A DNA stretch of 44,240 nt from Alcanivoracaceae bacterium (GTDB lineage Bacteria; Pseudomonadota; Gammaproteobacteria; Xanthomonadales; Marinicellaceae): contig JAESTH010000111.1 of NCBI GenBank assembly GCA_016763695.1, positions 1 through 44,240 on the forward strand, written 5' to 3'. Positions 27,052 through 37,000 of this stretch are shown here, one piece after another (the stretch's first letter is position 1; every line of letters starts with the position of its first letter). The notes beneath the pieces are model-generated. The model did not search any database and was not told the origin of the DNA. It was given only the letters and a program-made list of their open reading frames with translations. A program made the translations under genes and the position numbers.

Positions 27052-27498
27052 CTAAGCTTGCAATAAAGCTTTAATTTTTTGGCTAACTAAACCCATATCT
27101 GCGCGACCAGCTAAATCAGGTCTCAGTAAGCCCATGACTTTGCCCATGTCTTGCATGCCTTTTGCATCGGTTGAGGCAATGGCTTTTTTGATTAAATCTT
27201 CAATATCATCTTCTGAAAGTTGCTCTGGTAGATATTTTTCCAGTACACCAATCTCATAAATTTCCTGATCGGCAAGATCATGCCTGTTGGCATCTTGATA
27301 TTGTTTGGTAGAATCTTTACGTTGTTTAACCATTTTAACGACAATCGCAACCACGTCAGCATCAGATAATTCTTTGCGTTCATCAACTTCGATTTGCTTG
27401 ATGGCAGCTGTAAGCAGTCGGATTGTTCCCAGTTGCTTCTTATCTTTTGCCCGCATGGCATTTTTCATATCATCTATAATATTTGACTTTAAAGACAT
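27052..27498 (-). CDS. yqeY: GatB/YqeY domain protein
   Basis: A 148-residue YqeY protein, the stand-alone form of the GatB C-terminal tRNA-binding helical domain. Typical features are 'MKNAMRAKDKKQLGTIRLLT' at the N-terminus, 'VVKMVKQRKDSTKQY' near 53, 'IGVLEKYLPEQLSEDDI' near 82 and 'DMGKVMGLLRPDLAGRADMG' near 117. Its precise role is unresolved; in many proteobacteria it sits between rpsU and dnaG, as here (38 bp behind rpsU). Confidence 0.93.
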   Translation of the reverse strand: MSLKSNIIDDMKNAMRAKDKKQLGTIRLLTAAIKQIEVDERKELSDADVVAIVVKMVKQRKDSTKQYQDANRHDLADQEIYEIGVLEKYLPEQLSEDDIEDLIKKAIASTDAKGMQDMGKVMGLLRPDLAGRADMGLVSQKIKALLQA

Positions 27499-27535
27499 AA
27501 TAGATATTTAACCTGTTGTTTAATCTTTTATCAGT

Positions 27536-27748
27536 TTAGTACATGCGTTTACGCATTCTTTGTCTGCTAGCTTGACGTTGTGTACGTTTTACAGCTGCAG
27601 CACGCTTTCTTTTACGTTCTTGGGTTGGTTTCTCGTAGAACTGTCTTTTACGTGATTCTGCTAAAGTTCCCGCTCTTTCACAAGAACGCTTAAAACGTCT
27701 AAGAGCTATATCAAACGGCTCATTGTCCCTTACTTTTACGCTAGGCAT
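27536..27748 (-). CDS. rpsU: 30S ribosomal protein S21
   Basis: A 70-residue basic protein. '[20 protein letters not shown]' and '[19 protein letters not shown]' are essentially canonical S21. S21 helps the 30S subunit engage mRNA near the anti-Shine-Dalgarno. It heads the rpsU-yqeY-dnaG-rpoD unit and has a good ribosome-binding site (GGAGATAGTAA before ATG). The 128-bp gap to the divergent YggS gene should hold its promoter; no unambiguous boxes were seen. Confidence 0.98.
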   Translation of the reverse strand: MPSVKVRDNEPFDIALRRFKRSCERAGTLAESRKRQFYEKPTQERKRKRAAAVKRTQRQASRQRMRKRMY

Positions 27749-27876
27749 TATTTACTATCTCCAAATGTTCGGATTACAAAAAGGCGAGTATTTTAACTGG
27801 AAATAAGTTAAGCACAAAGAAAATATTGTTTATTTATAGTTAAAAGACGTTAAAATATGTTTTTTTATCAAATCTT

Positions 27877-28560
27877 ATGAATATGTCCCTAGAAAAACGC
27901 TTTAATTCAGTGAAAAATCGAGTTAATTCATCCAACCAGAATACTGATAATTCTAGTATTATAGATTTATTAGCCGTAAGCAAAAAGCAACCGCTTGAAA
28001 AAATCGTACAATTATATAACATGGGTCAGAGGATGTTTGGAGAAAGTTATATTCAGGAAGCGATTGATAAAATAGAACAGTTATCAGATCTGGATATTCA
28101 ATGGCATTACATTGGGCCAATACAATCAAACAAAACTAAATATATTGCCCAATATTTTTCCTGGGTTCAGTCTGTTGACTCTGTTAAGCTATTAACTAGG
28201 TTAAACAGGCAAAGAGCAGTAGATCAAAAACAACTCAATATCCTGTTACAACTTAAAGTGGGTGGTGAAGACAGTAAAAGAGGTTTGAGTGCCCCTGAGT
28301 TATTATCAATATGTGCCAAACATGCGGAGTTTGAACATTTAAGTATTCGTGGTTTGATGTCTATTCCTGCACCAACATCAATTTATTCTGAACAGAAAGC
28401 ACAATTTAAAATATGCCAAAATGTTTTTCAGCAAATGCAAGAAATTATTGCTGTTGACACCTTGTCAATGGGTATGTCATCGGATTTAGAAGCTGCTATT
28501 GCCTGTGGTTCAACCATGGTTAGAATTGGCACAGATATATTTGGAAAGAGGGTCCTTTAA
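27877..28560 (+). CDS. yggS: YggS/YBL036C family pyridoxal-phosphate homeostasis protein
   Basis: A 227-residue PLP-binding barrel protein with no catalytic partner domain. The PLP Lys is in 'LLAVSKKQPLEKIVQLY' near residue 33. Other family hallmarks are 'FGESYIQEAIDKI' near 55, 'WHYIGPIQSNKTKYIA' near 74, 'GLMSIPAP' near 165 and 'LSMGMSSDLEAAIACGSTMV' near 193 with 'RIGTDIFGKR' at the end. It buffers PLP and affects amino-acid pools. Two close ATGs (27877, 27883) are possible starts; neither has a strong ribosome-binding site. It is divergent from rpsU. Confidence 0.93.
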   Translation: MNMSLEKRFNSVKNRVNSSNQNTDNSSIIDLLAVSKKQPLEKIVQLYNMGQRMFGESYIQEAIDKIEQLSDLDIQWHYIGPIQSNKTKYIAQYFSWVQSVDSVKLLTRLNRQRAVDQKQLNILLQLKVGGEDSKRGLSAPELLSICAKHAEFEHLSIRGLMSIPAPTSIYSEQKAQFKICQNVFQQMQEIIAVDTLSMGMSSDLEAAIACGSTMVRIGTDIFGKRVL

Positions 28561-28567
28561 TAATCAC

Positions 28568-28595
28568 GCAGAGACAAGGTATGCCTTGTCTCTGC
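28568..28595. terminator. Perfect 12-bp hairpin between convergent genes
   Basis: GCAGAGACAAGG (28568-28579) and CCTTGTCTCTGC (28584-28595) are perfectly complementary around a TATG loop, starting 8 bp after the yggS stop. There is no T-run on either side, so if it ends transcription it is not a classical intrinsic terminator; it may protect 3' ends. Confidence 0.55.
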
Positions 28596-28672
28596 CACCG
28601 TGCTATTATTGATTTTCTACAGGTACTTCGACAACAACACGATTAATAATTGATAAAATTAGTAGCTTGAAA

Positions 28673-29116
28673 TTATAAACCCAACAAAAGCTTATCTAGG
28701 CAATTGGCAAACTTCTCTCGGTCACGGTGGTTTAAAGCTGCTGGCCCCCCAGTATCGACACCACTGTTGCGGAGGGTTTCCATAAAATTGCGCATTTGTA
28801 ATCTGGCTTTAATATTTTCATTGGTATAAAGTTCACCACGTGGATTGAGGGCGAGGGCACCTTTGGCAATGGCATCCGATGCTAAAGGGATATCGGCAGT
28901 CACAACTAAATCGCCAGCATTTAAACGTTTGACAATTTCATCATCGGCCACATCAAAGCCTTGTTGAACCTGTACGGCAGTGATAAATTTAGATCGAGGT
29001 GTCTGTATGTACTGATTGGCCACTAAAGTAACAAATGTTTCTGTTCTATTAGCCGCCCGAAAGATAATGTCTTTGATGACATTGGGACAGGCATCAGCAT
29101 CTACCCATATTTTCAT
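28673..29116 (-). CDS. YaiI/YqxD family protein (DUF188)
   Basis: A 147-residue protein when started at the ATG that overlaps the upstream deaminase stop as ATGA; a TTG two codons earlier is less likely. Hallmarks are '[18 protein letters not shown]' at the N-terminus, '[13 protein letters not shown]' near 50, '[16 protein letters not shown]' near 68 and '[10 protein letters not shown]' near 88. The Asp-rich pattern resembles PIN-like nuclease folds, but the function of this family is not established. It is coupled to the nucleoside deaminase. Confidence 0.9.
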   Translation of the reverse strand: MKIWVDADACPNVIKDIIFRAANRTETFVTLVANQYIQTPRSKFITAVQVQQGFDVADDEIVKRLNAGDLVVTADIPLASDAIAKGALALNPRGELYTNENIKARLQMRNFMETLRNSGVDTGGPAALNHRDREKFANCLDKLLLGL

Positions 29117-29565
29117 TTCCAAAAACCTCGATGAATATCCGCACCTTGGGTTTCTAATATGGGGCCTATAACAGCAGTTTCTCTGGTTCCATAGTTAAAT
29201 ATATCCTTACAGGGTACTACAAAAGAACCGGTGGTAATTTCTCCCAGCTTTTTAGCGGAACAACCATAAACAACGGTAGAAATACCAGCCCAAAAAATGG
29301 CGCCAGAACACATAGCACAAGGTTCTGTACTGGTATAAAGTATAGTCTTGCCCAGTAATTTTGTTGTCAATTGCTGTGTGGCGAGACTGACTAAATTCAA
29401 TTCGGCATGTTTGGTTATATCATTGTCACTGATAACCGTGTTTTCAGACGATAAAACGATTTTTTCATCTATTACCAGTAAAGCACCAAAGGGGTGATTA
29501 CCATGCTTCTGAGCACTTTGAGCTAATTGATAAGTCTTTTTAACGAAATATTGATGGTTTTCCAT
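29113..29565 (-). CDS. Nucleoside/nucleobase deaminase (guanine-deaminase-like)
   Basis: A 150-residue zinc-dependent CDA-superfamily deaminase. The zinc ligands and proton shuttle are His53-Ala-Glu55 and Cys83/Cys86 in '[16 protein letters not shown]'. 'HPFGALLV' near 24 forms part of the purine pocket. The overall pattern is closer to small GuaD-type guanine or nucleoside deaminases than to TadA, because the TadA tRNA-binding C-terminal helix is not evident and the tail is short ('[10 protein letters not shown]'). The substrate remains uncertain. It lies 21 bp after the FAD hydroxylase gene and overlaps the YaiI-like gene. Confidence 0.85.
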   Translation of the reverse strand: MENHQYFVKKTYQLAQSAQKHGNHPFGALLVIDEKIVLSSENTVISDNDITKHAELNLVSLATQQLTTKLLGKTILYTSTEPCAMCSGAIFWAGISTVVYGCSAKKLGEITTGSFVVPCKDIFNYGTRETAVIGPILETQGADIHRGFWK

Positions 29566-29586
29566 TCACGTATTATCACATAAAAA

Positions 29587-30795
29587 TCAACCGGGTAGAA
29601 AGCTTTTCAAGACTGAAGAATTATTATCTTCAGTTAATTGATGAGTTATGAATTTTTTAATCGGCGGAAATTTGTTGCCAACTCTCAACACTCCTTTTCT
29701 GACCAGTTTGGCAATGGGTCTGTCATCGGTAAATAGCCCAACAATACCGTTTGTACCAAGATACAGTGGTCTGGAAACATTGCGGTGTCGGCGATTATAT
29801 TTGCGTAATAATGTATCACTGGCAAAATCTTCACCTTTATTAAGTGCATCAATAATCAAATTCGTTAAGGTATCCTGACTTCTTAAGCCTAAATTAAAAC
29901 CATGAGCAGTAACAGGGTGCATGCCAACTGCCGCATCTCCAATCAGTGCGAATCTCTTGGCATGAAATTTATTGGCATATGTGGCAACCAAAGGATAATT
30001 AAAACGCTTACCTATAAGTTTCATTTTGCCCAGTTTATTGCCAAATCTGTTGGCAACATCGGTATTAAACTCTTCATCACTCATGGATAAAACATGAGCG
30101 GCGTCTGGAGATTTTAAGGTGATAACAATGGAAGAGATATTATCGTTTAGTGGCAAAACAGCTAACGTACGTTCATAATGGAAGCATTCAGAAGCTGTTT
30201 GCTCGTGTGAACCTTCATGACTCATGCGACAAACTAAGGCGGAACGACCAAAGTCATGCATATCGGCAGAAATCCCCATCATTCTACGGGTAGCAGAAAA
30301 ACGACTATCAGCACCAACAACCAACTTGGCCCTGAGTTGTTCACCATTTTCAAAACAGACAACACTGTTTTTATCTCCTGCCAAAATTGAGTTCACTTTA
30401 AGATTATTGAGTATGGTGACATTTTCCTTGGCTTTCACGGCATCATAACAGGCTTTACGAATACTAAAATTGGGCACCATATAGCCCAGCTCTTCAAGAT
30501 CAGATTTTTCGGTATCAAATTTCAAAGTATAATCAGAATCACCATCAAAAACATGGGCCTTTTTAATATATGAAATATGTTCTTGGGGAATTTTATCCCA
30601 AATACCCAACCGTTTCATGATTTTTAAAGAAAGGTGAGTTAAGGCAATTTCGCGTCCATCAGGTTTAGGGTCTTCAATAGCGTTTAAACCCTGTAACTCA
30701 AGCACAGCAATGTTTAATCCAGATTGAGACAGAGAGTTGGCAAAACTGAGTCCCGCAGGACCAGCACCAATAATAGCGACATCAAATTTTTTCAT
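29587..30795 (-). CDS. UbiH/UbiM-like FAD-dependent ubiquinone biosynthesis hydroxylase
   Basis: A 402-residue class A flavoprotein hydroxylase. The start is placed at the ATG giving 'MKKFDVAIIGAGPAGLSFA', since the 15 extra upstream codons precede the dinucleotide fold with no homology. The FAD sites are GAGPAG (residue 10), the DG-type motif 'VVGADSRFSATRR' near 158 and the second FAD motif 'ALIGDAAVGMHPVTAHGFNL' near 277. The distinctive 'DGREIALTH' near 46 and 'GDAAVGMHPVTAHG' are features I associate with UbiM, a broad-regioselectivity ring hydroxylase, rather than UbiH, UbiI or UbiF. It would hydroxylate the ubiquinone precursor ring at the membrane. It heads the minus-strand deaminase-YaiI unit. 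Confidence 0.8.
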   Translation of the reverse strand: MKKFDVAIIGAGPAGLSFANSLSQSGLNIAVLELQGLNAIEDPKPDGREIALTHLSLKIMKRLGIWDKIPQEHISYIKKAHVFDGDSDYTLKFDTEKSDLEELGYMVPNFSIRKACYDAVKAKENVTILNNLKVNSILAGDKNSVVCFENGEQLRAKLVVGADSRFSATRRMMGISADMHDFGRSALVCRMSHEGSHEQTASECFHYERTLAVLPLNDNISSIVITLKSPDAAHVLSMSDEEFNTDVANRFGNKLGKMKLIGKRFNYPLVATYANKFHAKRFALIGDAAVGMHPVTAHGFNLGLRSQDTLTNLIIDALNKGEDFASDTLLRKYNRRHRNVSRPLYLGTNGIVGLFTDDRPIAKLVRKGVLRVGNKFPPIKKFITHQLTEDNNSSVLKSFLPG

Positions 30796-30890
30796 GAATA
30801 TCAGATAATTGTAAACAGATATCATTAAAGCAAAAATCAAAAGGAAAATAATTGATATGCGTCAATTGTAGAAGTAATTTTAAACAAGTG

Positions 30891-30903
30891 GACAAATTTT
30901 GTC
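30891..30903. promoter_or_regulatory. Small palindrome GACAAATTTTGTC in the leader of the giant surface-protein gene
   Basis: GACAAA and TTTGTC are inverted around one base in the AT-rich 290-bp divergent region between the hydroxylase gene and the giant gene. It could be an operator for either; nothing else distinctive was seen in that region apart from the ribosome-binding site below. Confidence 0.25.
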
Positions 30904-31070
30904 AGAATGCCGATTTATTTAATTCGGTGTTAACTGATATTCTATTTTTAATGCTTATATTTGTGTTTATGTAAATAAATTTTCAGAACTTTGTAAATAA
31001 TTATTAATTTGTTAATTATTTTATTTACAGACTATTTAAAAACTATAATATCAGCGAATAATTCAATTCG

Positions 31071-31086
31071 GAAGGGGAATAAATTG
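31071..31086 (+). promoter_or_regulatory. Ribosome-binding site fixing a TTG start
   Basis: GAAGGGG (31071-31077) is followed after six bases by TTG at 31084. The frame is also open from an earlier TTG at 31009, but that codon has no Shine-Dalgarno, and its 25 extra residues would precede the signal peptide. Confidence 0.65.
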
Positions 31087-34000
31087 TTACAAATCAATCA
31101 TAGAATACTAAAAATTACGCTGCTAGCTGTTATGCTTTTGTTGTCATCAACAGCACTTTATGCAGCATTAACCAAAGCAGTGGTGCAGGTAGATCCTGGA
31201 AATACCAAGCAGACGGGTCAAACTTTCACCTATGTATTAAGTTATAGTTGCAGTAATACAGTAGGTGACTGCCTTAATGCCAGAATAGTGGATGTCTTGC
31301 CTCCAGAAGTCGTTTATCTGGGACATGCAGTAACCTCTGATGTTGCATCAGTTAATGCGCCGGGGGTTGGTTCAAATGGAACAGTGGAGTTTATTATGAA
31401 CTCTCCACTCACGGCAGGAAATGCAGGCGATGTTACTATTAATGTTCGTTTCCCCGTTGGAACGACTCCAAATGGCACATTGGCCAGCAATACGGCTGAT
31501 GGTATTAATCTTGAGACAACCGTGGGAAGCTTTCCAACCAATACAGTTGATGTAACAGCGGTAGCCAATGTAAGTATTAATCTCAGCAAAACATTATTGA
31601 CTAACCCATCCCCTTTGGATTTGCAAACACGCTATCGCTTGCGAGCAAATAATAATGGTGAACTCAATGTCAGTAATCTAACCTTTACGGATACTTTACC
31701 TTTGGGTGATTTAAACCCTAACCCACCTATTTTTCTGGGGGCTACTCCAGCCGCAGATTGTGAACCAGGATGTGTGGGCAGCAAGGTGCCAACTTTAATT
31801 TGGTCAGGCTTAAGTGTCAATGCGGGTCAAAATCGTGATATTACCGTGAGGGTTCAATATGAGAGTGTTGATTTTAGCAATGGTGATAATGTGACGAACA
31901 GTTTTACTGCTGATGGCGACCCTTTAGGTGAACCGCCACAAAATTTTGGAGTAGGTAATCGCAATCATAACGTTGTTATCTTTGTACCTAATCCAGGAAT
32001 CAGTTTTGTAAAAAGTAGAGGCGGCCCAAATCCAGCAGCTCTCAATCAGGAGTTCTACTATTTTATGCGCCCTCGCAATACTGGGAATGTCGACCTGGAA
32101 AACATGATAGTGTTAGATACATTACCTGTTGAGTTTTCTGTGAATAGAGTGAGAACTGGTCGATACAACAATAACCTGTCAGATTTTGCCGTTGGCATTG
32201 GAGTACAGATAGAATACCAAAAAAATACAGTACCTGGTGTTTGGGCCTTATGGGGCAGTTCCCCTAATAGAAATACCAATACAACACTAAATATGCCAGC
32301 ACCTGGTCTTATCGGAGCTGAATACATTACCCATATTCGTTGGCTTTATGGCACTGCAGCTCCGGGAATGGATGCGACTAGTTCTTCAAACAGGCCACGA
32401 ATATTTGGAGAAATCATATCGCCAGATAATCTTGGTGCAAATGTAAATATTGGTGATACAATACAGAACTGTGCAGACCTTGATGCAGATTACCCTCTGG
32501 GGACACCACTCACTACAAATACAAGATGCTCATCATTTAATGTCAGTAATGATTTTATCCAGTTTGATCCAGATAAGGATGATATTACAAATAATGGTCC
32601 CTATGTTGGAGGTGATACCATTAATTGGCGTTTGCGGGCACGTAGCCATGTAAATTCAAGTATACCATTGCCTTTGGAACAACTGACTTTAACTGATTTA
32701 TTACCACTTGATTTGGAATACGCAGGTAATTATGTATTTAACCCAGCTACGTCAGGTATAGCTGCACCAGATAACTTTGAACAAATTGCTAACTTTGGCA
32801 ATAGCGGTCGTATTCTGCTTAGATGGAGTTGGAATATAGGTGCAGGGAATTTACCTGTAGGGACATATGCAGATATTAACTTTGATACAACTGTGAGAAA
32901 TGGTGCACAATTAGGTAATTTGGATAATCGTTTTGATATGCAACACGACGACCCAACTCTTGATCAAAGATGTAGTCAAAGTACTGTTGTAGATATATTG
33001 GATCTGGATAATGATGCAGATATTACAGAAAACCTTTGTGGTCGTACGGATTCAGTCAGTGTTCTGCCAGTAGCTCAGTTGATATCAGCAAAAATTGTAG
33101 AAGGTACCTGTGATGGTGGCTTTACAGGTTCATCTTCTGGAACCTTAAATGGTGGTGCTTTTCCATATAAATTGAGTGTTCAGAATACTGGTACAGTCAC
33201 GATGGATTCCTTTACTTTAGTTGATATATTGCCTCATATTGGAGACACTGGAGTAGTGGATATTAGTCCACGTGGATCCCAATGGGAACCTTTATTGGTT
33301 TCCCCTATTGTGGGACCACCAGGGGTTGCTGTTTTTTACAGTACTTCTGGAAACCCCTGCCGTGGAGAAGTAGGCGGTCCTACAACGGGTTGTGACATTC
33401 CAAACTGGACAACTGTACCACCTACACCTATTACAGATACTAAATCTTTTAAGCTTGATTTTGGCTCGCAAGCATTGGTATCACAGGATACACTGGACTT
33501 TACCTTTAATATGACGGCTCCTGCCAATATTCCTACTGCAGGAGAACAAGCTTTTAATTCATTTGCATGGCAGGCATTAAGAAGTGATTTTGGAACACCA
33601 CTTGGAGCTGAACCTAATAAAATTGGGTTGGCATTCGGTAATTGTCCAGCATCATCTTTAGGCAACTACGTTTGGGTTGACAATGATACCGACGGTATAC
33701 AGAATGACGGAAATACGGGTTTAAATAATGTACAGATGTTCCTGTTTGCCCCTGGTACTGATGGCGTACCTGGAACTTTTGATGATGTGCAATTAGCAAC
33801 CACCATCACAATGAATGGCCCAATGGGAAATCCTGGCTGGTATCTCTTTCCTGGTTTGGCTGCCGGTGATTACTATGTCTGTGCCGATGTACCAGCTACT
33901 TTTGCTGCGACAATCGCAAATCAGGGGATGAATGATACGTTGGATTCAGATATGAACCCGGCAACCAGCTGTACCTCAGTGGTAACACTTGGTGTTTTAG

Positions 34001-37000
34001 ATGAAAATCTAGACCTGGATATCGGTCTTTTCCCTCCAATACCAGCTGCATTAGGAAATTATGTGTGGTTCGATAGAAACTCGGATGGGTTGCAAAATGA
34101 ATCTCCATTTGACGGTGTGAATGGCATAACAGTCAACCTTTTTGTTGATGATGGTGATTCTATGGCTGATCCTGCTACCGATACTTTAGTAGCTGTACGT
34201 GCAACCAGTGATGATGCTAATGGAATTCCTGGCTATTATGAATTCGATCAACTCTCGCCAGGTGTGCCATATTTTGTACAATTTATATTACCACCAACCT
34301 CTACTAATTTTACCTCTCTTAATTCGGGTAGTGATGTTTCAATTGATTCTGATGCAGATACATCCGCAGGTCTATTAAATGGTGTTACACATATAGTAAC
34401 GTTGCTAGCCGGTGAGTTTGATTCCACTATCGATGCAGGATTGTTATTACCCAGTGGTAATTTGAGCCTTGGCAATCAAGTTTGGTTCGAATCCGATAAT
34501 GATGGTCAATTTGAACCTCAAAATGGAGAATTTGGAATAAACGGAGTTGAATTGAGTATCTATAAAGATTTAAATGCCGATGGCACTCCCTCCATTGACG
34601 AATATGTAGGTGCTACAGCAACATTTACTTCAAATGGTCTTGCTGGTCGATATAGTTTTGCAGGATTGGATAGTGGAGAATTTCTGGTTGTGGTCAATCT
34701 CAATAACTTCTCAGGATCAGGACAATTAGCAGGCTTACAGACCTGTACAGGTAATGACCCGGCTCCAGATCCAGATGATGATATAAATGGCGATGATAAC
34801 GGTACTCATATTGGAGCCAATATTGCCAGTTTCCCAGTTACACTCAGTCCTTTGGGAGAGCCAATTAATGATGGTGACAGTGATGATAATAGTAATCTTG
34901 GTATTGATTTTTGTTTTACTGATGCGGGAGTAACTGTCCCAGAATATGATTATGGTGATAATCCTGACGTGGTTTTTGGAATAGATACAGGTGATTATCG
35001 CACTGTTGCACTGGATCAGGGAGCATTCCATCAATTATTACCTGCGGGTCCTTATCTTGGTAACTGTGTCGATGCCGATGCTGGTGTCAATCAGAACTCT
35101 CTTGCTTCACAAGATGATAATAGCAGTTTTGGTAGTGTTTTAGGGACATGTACTGTAGCGGGTGATGATGAGGATGGCGTTGTTTTTAGTAAAACGTCAT
35201 TGCGATCAAGTGAAGCATTTACAGTAACACTTAGCTCCAGTTCAGCAAATAATTGTACCATCAATGCATGGATCGATTGGAACAGAGATGGAGATTTTAA
35301 TGTTACTGAACAAATTGCTACAAACTTGGTTCTTATGTCTGGTGTCACACCTCCTATTGCTTTAATCGTTCCACCAACAACTTTGCCAGGTCCAATATAC
35401 AGTCGATTCCGTTGCTCAACATTACCAAATATCGGCGCAGATGGTTTTGCTTTGGATGGTGAGGTAGAAGATTATACTCTTAATATAGTTGGAGATGATC
35501 TGGGAGATTTACCTGATAGTTACGGTACATTATCTGCATCAGCTGGACCTTCACATACAGTAGATACCGGAGCTCTGTTAATGTTAGGTAGTTGTGTGGA
35601 CACCGAGCTGGATGGCTCTCCCTCTATTAATGCTAATGGCGATGATTTAACCGTTGGTACAACAACCGTAGGACTGTGCGTAGATGATGAAGATGGAATA
35701 TCAGCTTTTCCTGTTCTTACAGAAATAGCAACAAGTTATACAATTCCTGTTGCCAATATTACTGTAGATAACTCAAGTGGCAGTATTACCACCTTACATT
35801 CTTGGCTAGATTTTGATGGTAATGGTCAATTTGAGGCTGATGAATACACAAGTAGTGTGGTCAATATAGGGGCGATAAGCCCAAGTAGTGATTTGGTTTG
35901 GACCGGTTCTGGTGTCAGTGGTCTAACAGCAGGTTCAACCTATGCCAGATTCCGGTTAACAAGTGATCCAATGATTAATGCAAGTACGCCAGGTGGGCTT
36001 GCAATTAATGGTGAAGTTGAAGATTACTTGGTCACAGTTATAACGGCTCAAGATTGGGGCGATGCACCAGATCCAACCTACCCAACTTTGCTAGCCAGTA
36101 ATGGCCCTCGTCATGTGTTAGATGGCAATCTCTTCCTTGGAACTTGTGTTGATGATGAACTGGATGGTCAACCAACGGCAATTGCCGATGGTGATGATAA
36201 CGGTATGGGAAACAATACAAGCTTTGGAACTTGTTTAGTAACAAATGATGATGAAGATTCGGTTGTTTTACCCAGTTTAAATGATACCCAAATGGCACCA
36301 CAAATTACTATTATAACAGTTAATAATACAGGTGCTGATGCGACATTATCTTGCTGGATTGATTACAATGGTAATGGTGGTTTTGATAATGCAACAGAAC
36401 GAGGTATAGCTACAGTAGCAAATGGCGACACATCTGTGGTTGTGACAATGCCGGATGTTCCTGCTACAGCCAATACGGATACTGGTGGAGCAACCTATTT
36501 GAGGTGCAGGATAGCAAGCAGTTCTGCTGAAGTAAATAACGCTGTTGGATTTGCAAATAATGGGGAAGTTGAAGACCATGTGATCAACATTGATCCTGTT
36601 TTTACATTGGGTGATTATGTATGGTTAGATGCCAATAAAAATGGTATTCAAGATATATCAGAATCAGGTGTAAATGCAGTGACTGTCACCTTGTTTAGTG
36701 ATGCAGTTTGTACAGCAGGAAATGAAGTTGGAATGCCCGTTAATACAGTGAATGGAGGGCTTCCTGCAGCGGATGGTTTCTATCAATTTACTGATTTGTT
36801 GGCAGGAACATATTGTCTTCAGTTTACAAATATACCATTAGGTTTTGAAATCACACCAAATGGGTTGGGGTCCTTTGCAACAGGATCTGATGCAGATCCA
36901 ACTACAGCACGAATTGAAAATATTGTATTAAATGCGGATGATCCAAATGAAGACACGGGACTTGTGCCATTAGGCTCTGTAAGCGGATTAGTGTGGTGCG

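Noticed and set aside
29113-29565. tadA (tRNA adenosine deaminase)
   Set aside because: The zinc motif fits the superfamily, but the short tail and purine-pocket residues fit small guanine or nucleoside deaminases better.
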